Part shown: in pieces, positions 7,888-17,186 of the stretch | How the letters are laid out: every line of letters starts with the position of its first letter | Numbering within the stretch: the stretch's first letter is position 1 | NCBI GenBank assembly: GCA_963804005.1 | Contig: CAWDOP010000010.1 | Span: 62,001 to 126,000, forward strand | Length of the DNA: 64,000 bases | Source: JAGXRK01 sp963804005 | GTDB taxonomy: Bacteria > Bacteroidota > Ignavibacteria > Ignavibacteriales > Ignavibacteriaceae | Direction: 5' to 3' | Made by a program: the position numbers and the translations under genes | Notes under the pieces: generated by a model | Database searches by the model: none | Told to the model about the DNA's origin: nothing | What the model saw: the letters and a program-made list of their open reading frames with translations, nothing else

Positions 7888-10200
7888 ATGGCAGAAACTT
7901 CAGCTAAAATATTTTTACTAACAGGCGACTGGTTTGATTATCAGAATGAAAATATTCTACGTTTTTTCGGAACTTCGGATGAACTTGGTACAACAGAAAT
8001 TCTCATAACAAACAATAAACCAGTTTTCTTTGTGGAACGCTCTTCTATTCTTTCAGGATTAAGACAAAACTTTCTTCGTAAAGAAGTTGAAATGAAAACC
8101 TTTTCCGGCAATTCGGTAGATGCTCTTTACTTCAATACTATGAAAGACCTTCGCCAAACAGTTAAAGATCTTACCGAAATCGGAATTACAACTTATGAAT
8201 CAAATATTGATCCTGTAAGACGATTTTTAATGGAAAGAATAATCAATGCCCAAACACGAGTAACCGGAGAAACAAAAGTAAATATCGGTGTTACAAGATT
8301 TACTAATCCGAAGATTGAACCATGTGAAGTTAATCCGGCATTTGTTATTGCATCACTCGATATAGAAACTTCGGGAAGGGGTAATAATCTTTATTCGATT
8401 GCTGTTCATATTACAGGAAGAAAAAATGAACACAGGAGAGTTTTCATTGTTGGAGATCAACAGAAGACATTTCCTGACTATTTGTCATTTCATCCGGATG
8501 AAAAGAATCTTCTCCAATCATTCTTTGAATGGTTCAATATAATTGATCCGGATATAATAATCGGCTGGCATGTAATCGGATTTGATCTTCTCTTCCTCGA
8601 TAATAAATGTAAAGAACTTAATATCAATTTTGATATAGGAAGAAGCGGTGGAAGAGTTTCGATTAAAAGACGTCAGCCAAGGGGTTACTTTGCTTCACTG
8701 CCAGGAAGAGTAATTATAGATGGTCCAACTGCACTCCGAACTTCATTTTTTAACTTTGAAGATTTTAAGCTTGAAACTGTTGCACAGGAATTGCTCGGCA
8801 CGGGAAAAACAATTACACCTGAAGAAAACAAAGTAAAAGAAATTGAACGGCTTTTTGAAGAAGACAAAGCCGCACTTGCAGAATATAATCTTCAGGATGC
8901 TGTTCTTGTTACGGAAATTTTAAACAAAACAGGAATCGTTGAGCTTTACATAAAGCGCTCACAGCTCTCCGGTTTACTAATGGATCAGCTTGCTATGATG
9001 ACAGCCGCATTCGATCATTTCTATTTACCAAAACTTCATCGTGCAGGATATGTTGCACCTGATGTAAAAGATCTTGAAACTACAGAACATGCAGCAGGCG
9101 GATATGTGCTTGATCCTATTCCCGGAATTTATGATGATGTTGTTGTTCTGGATTTTAAGAGTTTGTATCCTTCAATCATACAAACATTTAAGATTGATCC
9201 ACTTTCAAGATTACTATCGGAAAAAGATACTATCACAACTCCTAACGGATATAAGTTTTCATCAACAAAACATTTTCTACCGGAGTTTATTGATCAGTTA
9301 ATGGAGCAACGAGCAATTGCAAAAAAGAAAAATGATAAAGCACTTTCGCAGGCTATTAAAATCTTGATGAATAGCTTTTACGGAGTAATGGGCTCTTACG
9401 GCTGCCGGTTTTATCATCCTGATCTTCCGACAGCAATAACAGGTACTGGCAAGCATCTTCTCCTTGGCAGTAAAGTGTTCCTCGAAAAAAGAGGATACAA
9501 AGTAGTTTACGGCGATACAGATTCTCTTTTTGTTATGCTGATTGATGAACCCGGATTAGATTATCATAAGGCAGGCGAAGAACTGGCTTCTCTGCTAAAC
9601 GACTATTGGAAAGATGAACTAAAGAAAAAATATAATATTGAGTCACGTCTAGAAAATGAGTTTGAAAAATATTACAGGAAATTTATTATCACTCCTACGC
9701 GAGGAAGTGATGTGGGGGCAAAGAAAAGATATGCAGGACTTCTCAATAAAAACGGTGAGGAAGAATTAGAGTTTGTTGGTTTGGAATTTGTCCGTTCCGA
9801 CTGGACAAAATTGGCAAAGGAATTTCAAACAGAACTTTACAATAAAATTTTTAACAATGAAGAGGTTGATGATTGGATTCGCTCTGTTGTGAATAAGTTA
9901 AAGAAAGGTGAGCTTGACGATAAGCTTGTTTACAAAAAACGATTAAGAAAAGATGTTGAAGAATATGTAAAGAATGTTCCGCCACACGCAAGAGCCGCAA
10001 AGTTATTGCGGGAACCCGGGGATACTGTTTTCTATGTGATAACACAACGAGGACCTATACCAATACAATTAAAGCACAACGACATTGATTACAATCACTA
10101 TATAGACAGGCAACTAAAGCCAATTGCTGATTCTGTACTTGCACTCCTCGGCAAAAACTTTGAGGGAATTGTAGAAACAGATCAGTTAAGCTTTTTCTAA
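7888..10200 (+). CDS. polB: DNA polymerase II, family B
   Basis: 770 residues, close to the E. coli Pol II length. The proofreading domain has Exo I D-I-E at 158-160, Exo II IIIGWHVIGFD (histidine at the usual asparagine) and Exo III YNLQD. Polymerase motif A is DFKSLYPSII near 422, motif B KILMNSFYGVMGS, motif C YGDTDS near 540. All catalytic aspartates are present, so an active replicative/bypass polymerase with 3'-5' exonuclease is expected. It lies 43 bases after the aminotransferase and 11 bases before the next gene. In enterobacteria polB is SOS-induced; I see no LexA-like box here. Confidence 0.95.
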   Translation: MAETSAKIFLLTGDWFDYQNENILRFFGTSDELGTTEILITNNKPVFFVERSSILSGLRQNFLRKEVEMKTFSGNSVDALYFNTMKDLRQTVKDLTEIGITTYESNIDPVRRFLMERIINAQTRVTGETKVNIGVTRFTNPKIEPCEVNPAFVIASLDIETSGRGNNLYSIAVHITGRKNEHRRVFIVGDQQKTFPDYLSFHPDEKNLLQSFFEWFNIIDPDIIIGWHVIGFDLLFLDNKCKELNINFDIGRSGGRVSIKRRQPRGYFASLPGRVIIDGPTALRTSFFNFEDFKLETVAQELLGTGKTITPEENKVKEIERLFEEDKAALAEYNLQDAVLVTEILNKTGIVELYIKRSQLSGLLMDQLAMMTAAFDHFYLPKLHRAGYVAPDVKDLETTEHAAGGYVLDPIPGIYDDVVVLDFKSLYPSIIQTFKIDPLSRLLSEKDTITTPNGYKFSSTKHFLPEFIDQLMEQRAIAKKKNDKALSQAIKILMNSFYGVMGSYGCRFYHPDLPTAITGTGKHLLLGSKVFLEKRGYKVVYGDTDSLFVMLIDEPGLDYHKAGEELASLLNDYWKDELKKKYNIESRLENEFEKYYRKFIITPTRGSDVGAKKRYAGLLNKNGEEELEFVGLEFVRSDWTKLAKEFQTELYNKIFNNEEVDDWIRSVVNKLKKGELDDKLVYKKRLRKDVEEYVKNVPPHARAAKLLREPGDTVFYVITQRGPIPIQLKHNDIDYNHYIDRQLKPIADSVLALLGKNFEGIVETDQLSFF

Positions 10201-10211
10201 ATGAGGTAAAA

Positions 10212-11741
10212 ATGAAATTACTAAAGAACAGCTTACATGTTATTCTGCTATTATCTTTTCTGTTTCTTAACCAGTGTAGTCCACAATCAGATTTGGGAAA
10301 GAGCAATCTTGAAGCTGTTATTTTATCAGACACTTCAAATTTTTTCTATGTTGATGTTAAAAATTATCCGGCAAAAAATAAAAATCTGCCCATCGGTATT
10401 TTTGATTCAGGAACGGGCGGATTAACAGTAATGGATGCAATTGTAAACTATGACGGCTTTAATAATGAAAGTCAGATTTTCAATGCGGACGGAGTTTTAG
10501 ATTTTGAAAAAGAATTTTTCATTTATCTTGCTGATCAGGCAAATATGCCGTATGGCAATTATCCATCTCTCGGTAAAACAGATGTATTGAAAGAGCATAT
10601 TCTTAAGGACGTTCAGTTTCTGCTTGGGAACAAATATTATCAATCAGCCAGCGAAAATGAATATGAAACAGATAAGCAGCCGGTCAAAGCTATAGTTATT
10701 GCCTGTAATACTGCAACTGCATACGGAATAGATGATATAGAAAACTTTTTCAGTAAAGCAAGCTTAGACATTAAAGTTATAGGCGTTATTAATGCAGGAG
10801 TTAAAGGAGCTTTTGAAAATATATCTCAAGATGAAGATTGCAGTATCGGAGTAATGGCAACTGAAGGAACAGTTTTATCTAATGGTTATGTGAATTCAAT
10901 AAATACCTATAGAACCGCGTCGGGATATATTGGAGAAATTCAAACATTTCAGCAAGCGGGAGTTGGATTTGCCGGCGCTATTGATGGAGTAATAGATTAT
11001 ATCAGCACAAGTGCTTCCGGAGTAAGAAAAGAATATAAGGGACCTTCACTAAGTTCCAATCAGGCAAAGATTGATAAAAATATTTTAAATCAATATAACT
11101 TTGATTGGGATAATAATAAAATTTTATTTTCGGGAGAGAAAAGCAATCCGACAGAAATCCAACTGAATTCAATAGAAAACTACATTTATTATAACATTGT
11201 ATCTTTGCTGGAGCAGATAAAAAACACTGCGGCTGCTAAACCATTAAAAACAATAATCCTTGGCTGTACTCATTATCCTTTCTATAAAAACATTTTTGCT
11301 CAAAAACTTAAAGATTTATACGACTTTAAAGAAAATGGCGAATATGTTTATAGAGATGTCATGCGCGAAGAAATAACTTTAGTTGATCCTGCGGAAAATA
11401 CTGCGAAAGAGTTATATGAATTTCTTAAAGAAAATGATTTATTTAATAACGATAATATTGATAAGAGTGAATTTTATGTATCTGTCCCAAATGTCTTAAA
11501 TGAAAATGTAGAATTAGACTCGCTCAGAAATTTTACTTACGAATACAAATACGGTCGGGCTGCAGGAAATATTCAGGAATACGTTAAGCGTGTCCCTTTC
11601 AATAAAACAAATCTACATCCAGAGGCGATTGATATGTTAAAAGAAAAAACCCCGTTAATATATCAATTGATTATTAATTTCAATCAAAAAAATGATAAGA
11701 CAAAATTTTTAAGAATTAATGGTTTAGAACTTAATTTATAA
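10212..11741 (+). CDS. glutamate-racemase-like lipoprotein
   Basis: 509 residues. A lipoprotein signal ends at Cys23 (FLNQC), followed by a linker and a MurI-type racemase body: FDSGTGGLTVMDAI near 64-77, the first catalytic cysteine in ACNTATAYGID near 165, and the second in LGCTHYPFYKNIF near 353. Standard MurI is about 270 residues and cytosolic; this one is nearly twice as long, with inserted acidic, Asn-rich segments between the motifs and a long C-terminal extension. Cysteines, aspartate and histidine needed for cofactor-free racemisation are all visible. GAGG precedes the ATG. It lies between polB and the MBL gene with 11- and 12-base gaps. Extracytoplasmic location is inferred from the signal. 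Confidence 0.8.
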   Translation: MKLLKNSLHVILLLSFLFLNQCSPQSDLGKSNLEAVILSDTSNFFYVDVKNYPAKNKNLPIGIFDSGTGGLTVMDAIVNYDGFNNESQIFNADGVLDFEKEFFIYLADQANMPYGNYPSLGKTDVLKEHILKDVQFLLGNKYYQSASENEYETDKQPVKAIVIACNTATAYGIDDIENFFSKASLDIKVIGVINAGVKGAFENISQDEDCSIGVMATEGTVLSNGYVNSINTYRTASGYIGEIQTFQQAGVGFAGAIDGVIDYISTSASGVRKEYKGPSLSSNQAKIDKNILNQYNFDWDNNKILFSGEKSNPTEIQLNSIENYIYYNIVSLLEQIKNTAAAKPLKTIILGCTHYPFYKNIFAQKLKDLYDFKENGEYVYRDVMREEITLVDPAENTAKELYEFLKENDLFNNDNIDKSEFYVSVPNVLNENVELDSLRNFTYEYKYGRAAGNIQEYVKRVPFNKTNLHPEAIDMLKEKTPLIYQLIINFNQKNDKTKFLRINGLELNL

Positions 11742-11753
11742 GGATTAATAAAA

Positions 11754-13154
11754 ATGAAAATACAATTCATAGGCGGAGCAAGAACCGTTACAGGCTCACA
11801 ACATTTACTTCACATTAATGGCAAAAAAATTCTTCTTGAATGCGGACTATTCCAGGGAAAAAGAAGTGAGACTTATGATAAAAATAAAAACTTCACATTC
11901 AACCCCGAAGAAATAGACGTAATGCTTTTATCACACGCACACATCGATCATAGCGGAAACATTCCCAATCTTGTAAAAAACGGATTTAAGGGAAACATAT
12001 ATGCAACTTCTGCAACCGTAGATCTATGTCAAATAATGCTAAGAGATTCTGCACATCTGCAGGAAAAAGATATTGAGTGGGTTAACAAGAAAAGAAAAAA
12101 GAAGGGTGAACTGCCAGTTGAGCCGCTTTATTTACTTGACGATGTTGAACAGGCAATGACACAATTTGTTGGTGTACAATATAACCGCCGAATTGAAATT
12201 GCTCAGGGTATAACTGTAATTTTCCGTGACGCCGGACATATTCTGGGATCAGCCGGAATACATTTAGAGATTGAAGAACCTGACGGAAGAAAAATCAGAT
12301 TCGGCTTCTCAGGAGATATCGGACGACCTGATGCCCCGGTTATTCGTTCACCTGATGTTTTACGCGATCTTGATGTTCTAATTATGGAATGCACCTATGG
12401 TAATCGTTTTCATTCAATTGCTGAAGAAGTAGAAGAGGATTTTGCGTCAACAATCAGAGAAGTGATTGAAAGAGGCGGTAAGATTATTATTCCAGCTTTT
12501 GCTGTTGGAAGAACACAAACCGTTGTTTATATGCTTCATAAACTTTTTGATCAAAATAGAATTCCGGAAGCACCAATTTATGTTGATTCACCATTAGCCG
12601 TTAATGCAACAAATGTTTTTCGTTCGCATCCTGAATGTTTAGATAGAGAAACTTATCGTATATTTTTACAGGATGGAGACGACCCGTTTGGTTTTAGCAG
12701 ATTGAAGTACATTAAAAAAACCGAAGAATCAAAAGAACTAAATGAAAAATCAGGACCGATGATAATAATATCTGCCTCCGGAATGGCGGAAGGCGGCAGA
12801 ATATTACATCATTTGAGAAATAATATTGGAAATCCCAATAATCTGATTCTTTTTGTTGGTTACGCTGCACAGCATACCCTTGCCCGCAGAATAATGGACG
12901 GAAATAAAGAGGTACGAATTTTTGGTGAAACCTTTCAGGTACATGCTGTAGTCAAAACAATGGATTATTTTTCTGGACATGCAGATCAACGGGAATTACT
13001 CGATTATTTGAAATTTAATTCCCCTGAAAAGCTTAAAAATCTCTTTTTAGTGCATGGGGAAGAAGATCAGGCGAATCCTTTTATGGAAAAATTATTCTCA
13101 TCAGGTTACAAAAGCGTTAATTTTCCAGAATCCGGTGAGATTTTCGAAATATAA
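11754..13154 (+). CDS. MBL-fold beta-CASP ribonuclease
   Basis: 466 residues. Metallo-beta-lactamase fold with the zinc motif HAHIDH near 62-67, a second site at DAGHILGSAG, and the beta-CASP insert containing FAVGRTQTVVYMLHKL and the late SASGMAEGGR and SGHADQ motifs. Such proteins (TTHA0252-like) are RNA-cleaving endo/exonucleases; the KH domain of archaeal CPSF homologues is absent. AAGGA precedes the ATG, 12 bases after the racemase-like gene, so it ends the polB-led operon. It acts in the cytoplasm on RNA. Confidence 0.88.
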   Translation: MKIQFIGGARTVTGSQHLLHINGKKILLECGLFQGKRSETYDKNKNFTFNPEEIDVMLLSHAHIDHSGNIPNLVKNGFKGNIYATSATVDLCQIMLRDSAHLQEKDIEWVNKKRKKKGELPVEPLYLLDDVEQAMTQFVGVQYNRRIEIAQGITVIFRDAGHILGSAGIHLEIEEPDGRKIRFGFSGDIGRPDAPVIRSPDVLRDLDVLIMECTYGNRFHSIAEEVEEDFASTIREVIERGGKIIIPAFAVGRTQTVVYMLHKLFDQNRIPEAPIYVDSPLAVNATNVFRSHPECLDRETYRIFLQDGDDPFGFSRLKYIKKTEESKELNEKSGPMIIISASGMAEGGRILHHLRNNIGNPNNLILFVGYAAQHTLARRIMDGNKEVRIFGETFQVHAVVKTMDYFSGHADQRELLDYLKFNSPEKLKNLFLVHGEEDQANPFMEKLFSSGYKSVNFPESGEIFEI

Positions 13155-13200
13155 TTCCGAATGGGATCAAATTTAACTTACTTACTAACCCAAAGAATGT

Positions 13201-13208
13201 TATATTTG
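13201..13208 (+). promoter_or_regulatory. candidate -7 box TATATTTG for the primary sigma gene
   Basis: TAnnTTTG match 62 bases before the TTG start, in the 116-base gap after the MBL gene. The same octamer precedes the nitroreductase gene (22469-22476). Confidence 0.45.
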
Positions 13209-13270
13209 CAGGTTTCAATTCCGGGAAAGATTTAAAACCGCGTTATTTAACAAAAAAGGAGTGATTCAAT

Positions 13271-14131
13271 TTGAAAATCACTAAGCAATTTACTAACAGG
13301 GAAAGCAAATCCCTCGATCAGTATTTGCAGGAAATAGGCAAAGTAAGTCTCTTAGTCCCGCAACAGGAGATAGAACTTGCCATTCGAATAAAGAAGGGCG
13401 ACAGGCTTGCCCAAGAACAATTGATTAAAGCCAATCTCAGGTTTGTTGTGAGTGTTGCAAAACAATTCCAGAACCAGGGTTTGTCTTTAGGTGACCTCAT
13501 TAATGAGGGTAACATCGGCTTGATTAAAGCCGCTGAAAGGTTTGATGAAACCAGAGGATTTAAATTTATTTCTTACGCCGTTTGGTGGGTAAGACAATCT
13601 ATTATGCAAGCGATTGCAGATCAGTCAAGAGTGGTTAGACTTCCATTGAATAGAGTCGGTAACCTGACAAAGATCAGCAAAGCTTACAGAGATCTTGAAC
13701 AAGAGTTTGAAAGGAAACCAACCACAGACGAGCTTGCCCTGATACTTGATATGACTGCCGATGAGGTTGCTTATGCACTTCAGATTGCAGGTCGTCAGGT
13801 CTCTATGGATGCGCCGTTAAAAGAAGGTGATGACGGAAAGAACTCATTGGTTGATATTCTTCCAAACGAAGAACAGCCGTTACCTGACAATACTCTTATG
13901 ACCGAATCTCTGAAAAAAGAAGTGGCAAATGTACTTTCAACTCTTTCTGAAAGAGAAGCAGAAGTGATCAAACTTTACTTTGGAATTGAAGGTGATCATT
14001 CGGCTACGTTGGAAGAGATTGGTGAAAGATTTAATCTTACCAGAGAAAGAGTGAGACAGATAAAAGAAAAAGCTTTAAGAAATCTTCGTCAATCAAAACG
14101 AAGCACAAAGCTAAAATCTTATCTAGGCTAA
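13271..14131 (+). CDS. rpoD: primary RNA polymerase sigma factor, sigma-70 group
   Basis: 286 residues, the short Bacteroidota/Chlorobi form without the long acidic N-terminus. Region 1.2 (SLDQYLQEIGKVSLL), region 2 (QEQLIKANLRFVVSVAK ... GLIKAAERFD ... FISYAVWWVRQSIMQ), region 3, and region 4 with the helix-turn-helix ATLEEIGERFNLTRERVRQIKEKALRNLR are complete. The start is TTG at 13271: AAAGGAGTG lies 8 bases before it and the region 1.2 sequence begins soon after, so no later start is likely. It directs housekeeping transcription. A strong terminator follows. Confidence 0.95.
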   Translation: MKITKQFTNRESKSLDQYLQEIGKVSLLVPQQEIELAIRIKKGDRLAQEQLIKANLRFVVSVAKQFQNQGLSLGDLINEGNIGLIKAAERFDETRGFKFISYAVWWVRQSIMQAIADQSRVVRLPLNRVGNLTKISKAYRDLEQEFERKPTTDELALILDMTADEVAYALQIAGRQVSMDAPLKEGDDGKNSLVDILPNEEQPLPDNTLMTESLKKEVANVLSTLSEREAEVIKLYFGIEGDHSATLEEIGERFNLTRERVRQIKEKALRNLRQSKRSTKLKSYLG

Positions 14132-14149
14132 CTTTTTTTAGATGTTTTT

Positions 14150-14176
14150 AAGCCCCGCAAGCCGGGGCTTTTTTAT
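14150..14176 (+). terminator. rho-independent terminator of rpoD
   Basis: AAGCCCCG / CGGGGCTT stem with a 5-base loop followed by TTTTTTA, 19 bases after the rpoD stop. Confidence 0.92.
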
Positions 14177-14194
14177 TGTTGAGTGTCTTTCTTT

Positions 14195-15119
14195 TTATTT
14201 TTTCTTCTTTTTCTTCTTCACACAATATTTGTTTATCATTTCATAAGCATCAAAGTAACCCAATTCACCTGCTCTGTTAAAATCAATACATGCTTTGTTC
14301 TTATCCTCAAGCTTCAAATAAATACTTCCACGTGCAAATAATGCTTTCGGATTTTCTTCTATACTTAAAATTCTGTTGAGAATTTCAATAGCGCCAAGAT
14401 TTTCTCCGGCTTTTATTTTAAGTTCGGCAAGAAGAAAAAGCGCTTTGACATTTCTTTTATCAATTAACAGTGAGTGTTCTAAATCCTTTATACCGCCCTC
14501 AAGATCATCCATAATAAGTTTTTGATTGCCACGATTAAAATAACCATCGGGATTATTCGGCTGAAGACTTATTGCTTTGTTAAAATTTTCAATTGCCTGA
14601 TCACCATAGCCAAGCGATCCAAAAACATTTCCAATATTTATGTAAGATTTAAAGGAAGTTGAATCCAGTTCAATTACTTTTTTATAATCTCTTATTGCAC
14701 CACCTCAGATCATCTAAGAGATATTTTGTATAAGCACGTGCGAAGTAAGCCTCGCTGTTGATATGATCAAATGAAATAGCTTTATCAAAATCTCCAATTG
14801 CTAATAACCATGATTCATTCTTCAAATATTCTAATCCTCTGTTGTAATAAGCTTCAAATCCCGGTTGAGCGGATACAGCCGAATGGAAATCACGAAGAGC
14901 TTTTTCCGATTCATTTAATTTGCTGTATGCTTTACCTCTTACTATAAATGCTTCAGCACTTAATGAATCTCTTTGCAATATACTGTTGGCATAATGTACG
15001 GCGGTTTGATAACTACCATTACTCAATGCATCATCAGCACGATCAAGGTCGGGATTTCTTAATGAAGCACAACCGGTAACAATAAAAACAAGTACAAGGA
15101 GAAAATAGCGCTTAAACAT
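14195..15119 (-). pseudogene. TPR-repeat lipoprotein, frameshifted
   Basis: The N-terminal half starts at 15119 with a lipoprotein signal (IVTGC17) and TPR repeats, then runs out of frame near 14695-14712 and stops at 14682. The shifted frame continues without stops as GGAIRDYKKVIELDSTSF ... and further TPR repeats to 14195, ending in a lysine tail. The junction (LLDDL / GGAIRDY) matches the in-protein repeat unit MDDLEGGIKDLEHS, which shows the two parts belong together; about 308 residues if joined. One extra base explains the break. It may be a true pseudogene or a sequence error. Role if intact: outer-envelope scaffold of unknown partner. It converges on rpoD. Confidence 0.85.
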
Positions 15120-15223
15120 TTTTAGATTTTTCTATAAGTTGTTTGATTTTTGATTTGAAGTTTTCAAGAAAGCAGAGAATTATTCTCAACATCCTTTTAT
15201 TCAGCATTGCGTCTTCATTCACT

Positions 15224-15589
15224 TTATTTTCTTCTGTCCATCAGATTTTTCTTATCTAAAAAATACTCAATGATTTTTTCAGCATCTTCAAGCGGATCAA
15301 TATTATTGCTTACGCTAAAGTTTAGATTTACTTTTTCAGTTAGACGTGCTGACGCATTTCTGATCTCTTCCGGCAATTCTTCATCATCCCTTGCAGATTT
15401 TAAATAACTGATTGCGGACACACCCCAATCCTTTTCAGGATGAAATTCTAACCAGAAATCAATTGCAATCCAGCAGCCTCGTCTTGCATGAACTCTTACT
15501 CTGCCAATATTACCAATTTTTTCTGCGTCTACTCCAGCCCAAATTTCGGAGTGCGCTGTAGTATATTTTAAATCTCTGATGCTTCCCAT
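15224..15589 (-). CDS. conserved-looking hypothetical protein
   Basis: 121 residues, no signal or membrane segment, with strands (EIWAGVDAEKIGNIGRVRVHARRGCWIAIDFWLEF) followed by an acidic helical region (RDDEELPEEIRNASARLTEKVN) and a charged tail. I do not recognise the family. It starts three bases after the NUDIX stop, so the two are probably co-transcribed. The mixed alpha/beta pattern and clean frame support a real gene. Confidence 0.6.
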   Translation of the reverse strand: MGSIRDLKYTTAHSEIWAGVDAEKIGNIGRVRVHARRGCWIAIDFWLEFHPEKDWGVSAISYLKSARDDEELPEEIRNASARLTEKVNLNFSVSNNIDPLEDAEKIIEYFLDKKNLMDRRK

Positions 15590-15592
15590 AAA

Positions 15593-16222
15593 TTAATCAA
15601 AATATGTGTTTCTGCCCGGATCATTTAAATGAAGTTTTATTTCTTCAATATGTTTTGTGTTTGTTCTGTTAAGTGAGAGCAGCGGAAGATCATCCAAAGA
15701 AAAAAACTGAACGTCTAGAGTTTCACTGCTCGTTTGAGCTTCTCCGCCAATCAGCTTACAAAGAAAAATTATTTTGAATGCATGAAAGAACTCTAACTCT
15801 CCTTCAACACGATTTGCATCAAAAACGCCAATAACTTTTATCGGTTTTACAACAAATCCACTTTCTTCTTGCGTTTCTCTTGATAGCAACTTCTGATGGA
15901 ATATCGCCAACATCAGCCCAGCCGCCAGGCATTGCCCATCGTTTATCGGTGCTTTCCTGAACGAGTAAAAGTTTGTTGTCTTTAATTACCGCAGCCCGCA
16001 CATCAATTTTAGGAGTAGCGTAACCGGGATGCTTCATTAAAACTTTTTGTACAGATTCCTTCTCAAGTTGAGTGTGCTGCTCAATAATTTCCGAGGTTAT
16101 TTCTGTTAATCTTTTATATCTGTCCTTCTCATAATCTGTAACTGCAAATGCTAAGTCCTGTTTGTGCAAGCTGCTGAATCTCTCTTGCTATTTTAAGCCA
16201 TTTAGGAATTTTTTTCTCGATC
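15593..16222 (-). pseudogene. NUDIX hydrolase with N-terminal NUDIX_N domain, two frameshifts
   Basis: Joined across three frames, the region encodes about 209 residues. Frame 1 from ATG 16222: MIEKKIPKWLKIAREIQQLAQ TGL. Frame 2 from about 16152: AFAVTDYEKDRYKRL ... DKRWAMPGGWADVGDIPSEVAI. Frame 3 from about 15886: RETQEESGFVVKPIKVIG ... to the stop at 15593. The Nudix box G-x5-E-x7-REUxEExGU is reconstituted exactly by removing one base at the second break, and the typical N-terminal helical domain by removing one at the first. Intact relatives hydrolyse nucleoside diphosphate derivatives such as ADP-ribose. Decay or sequencing error; no internal stops otherwise. Confidence 0.85.
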
Positions 16223-16237
16223 ATTTATTTCTTTTCC

Positions 16238-16305
16238 TGTCATTCTGGTTTTAAGCGAAATTTGATTTTTTATTTAAAAGATTCCCGCCTTCGCGGAAAT
16301 GACAC
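16238..16305. repeat. imperfect inverted repeat of the TGTCATTC...GAATGACA class
   Basis: CCTGTCATTC at the left and CGCGGAAATGACACA at the right, with an internal TTCCCGC/GCGGAA hairpin. It shares the CCTGTCATTC edge and TTCCCG stem with the interior of the MITE-like element at 20688-20819. It sits between the NUDIX and SDR genes. Confidence 0.5.
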
Positions 16306-16311
16306 ATACAG

Positions 16312-17019
16312 TTAAAACGGATTTGTCGCCCAAACAGTAACTTCGGGAATAAATCCGCGGTCGTCCATTTCCAAAGCGGATACAATAGTATGTGCAATTT
16401 CTATTGGTCTTAATTTATTCTTTACTTCCGGTCTTTCTTTTCTTTCTTCATTACCAAAAGCTGTTGTAACCTCACTCGGATTAACAAGGATTACGCGCAC
16501 ATTGTATTTTCTCAATTCTGCCTGCCAGCATTGAGTCATTCCACGCAAAGCAAATTTTGATGATGCGTAAACAGTTCCGTTAGCAAAACCTTTTGTTCCT
16601 GCCGTTGAGGCAATGTTTACAATGTTACCGCTGTTTTGTTTTTTCAAAATCTTTGCTGCTTCATTTGCCATCATAGCGGCGCCAAAAACATTTACCGAAT
16701 ATACTTCGTGAAATGCTTTCATATCGAGTTGCGTGATTTCATTCCATCCGCCACCTATTCCTGCGTTGTTTATCAAACAATTCAACTTACCGAATTCTTT
16801 TAAAAACATTTTATAAGTTTTTTTCACATCGCTTTCAATTGCTGTATCGGCGTGAATTGGATAAGCGCCAATCTCTTTTGCTGCTTTTTCAAGTTTAGAT
16901 TTATCTCTTCCGGTTATGGCAACTCTTCCGCCTTTTTCTACTAAAAGTTTTGCTGTTGCTTTACCGATTCCTGCGCTTCCGCCGGTTACAAGAAAAGTCG
17001 AGTCTTTAATATTCATCAT
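16312..17019 (-). CDS. short-chain dehydrogenase/reductase
   Basis: 235 residues. Rossmann NAD(P)-binding motif TGGSAGIG at 12-19, the NNAG motif near 87-90, the catalytic serine region NIASTAG and the Y-x3-K pair in VYASSKFA. The arginine in AITGRDKSKLEK suggests NADP preference. Classical SDRs oxidise or reduce hydroxyl/keto groups; substrate cannot be read. Single gene with a short leader behind a candidate promoter at 17035-17042. Confidence 0.9.
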   Translation of the reverse strand: MMNIKDSTFLVTGGSAGIGKATAKLLVEKGGRVAITGRDKSKLEKAAKEIGAYPIHADTAIESDVKKTYKMFLKEFGKLNCLINNAGIGGGWNEITQLDMKAFHEVYSVNVFGAAMMANEAAKILKKQNSGNIVNIASTAGTKGFANGTVYASSKFALRGMTQCWQAELRKYNVRVILVNPSEVTTAFGNEERKERPEVKNKLRPIEIAHTIVSALEMDDRGFIPEVTVWATNPF

Positions 17020-17034
17020 ATCTCCTTTTTAGTG

Positions 17035-17042
17035 CAAAGTTA
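17035..17042 (-). promoter_or_regulatory. candidate -7 box TAACTTTG (minus strand)
   Basis: TAnnTTTG match on the minus strand, 16 bases before the SDR start; implies a very short leader. Confidence 0.35.
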
Positions 17043-17054
17043 AGAATATAAGTT

Positions 17055-17186
17055 TTAATTTTGCTCTATTATTTTTAGGCTACTTTCAATTTTATTAAAT
17101 GCTTTATTCGGATTGCCAATTAATTCTTTATTTGTAATACGAGGAAATTTAATACCGTACTGTTTAATATATCTTGGTCTGTCTGT
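17055..17186 (-). pseudogene. C-terminal remnant of a DUF559 (Vsr-like fold) protein
   Basis: In the otherwise gene-free stretch 17043-17424, one minus-strand frame reads TDRPRYIKQYGIKFPRITNK ELIGNPNKAFNKIESS... to a stop at 17055. This is the C-terminal strand-helix of DUF559 proteins (compare YFTDWQITEIRFKNDEIEKNIQKVLE in the intact protein at 24992-25381). Two stops lie directly upstream and the catalytic half is missing. An unrelated open patch on the same strand (FDTRSNVIADLVNDFKENAP) lies just upstream and is unidentified. The remainder up to 17424 is AT-rich and shows nothing else. Confidence 0.55.
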
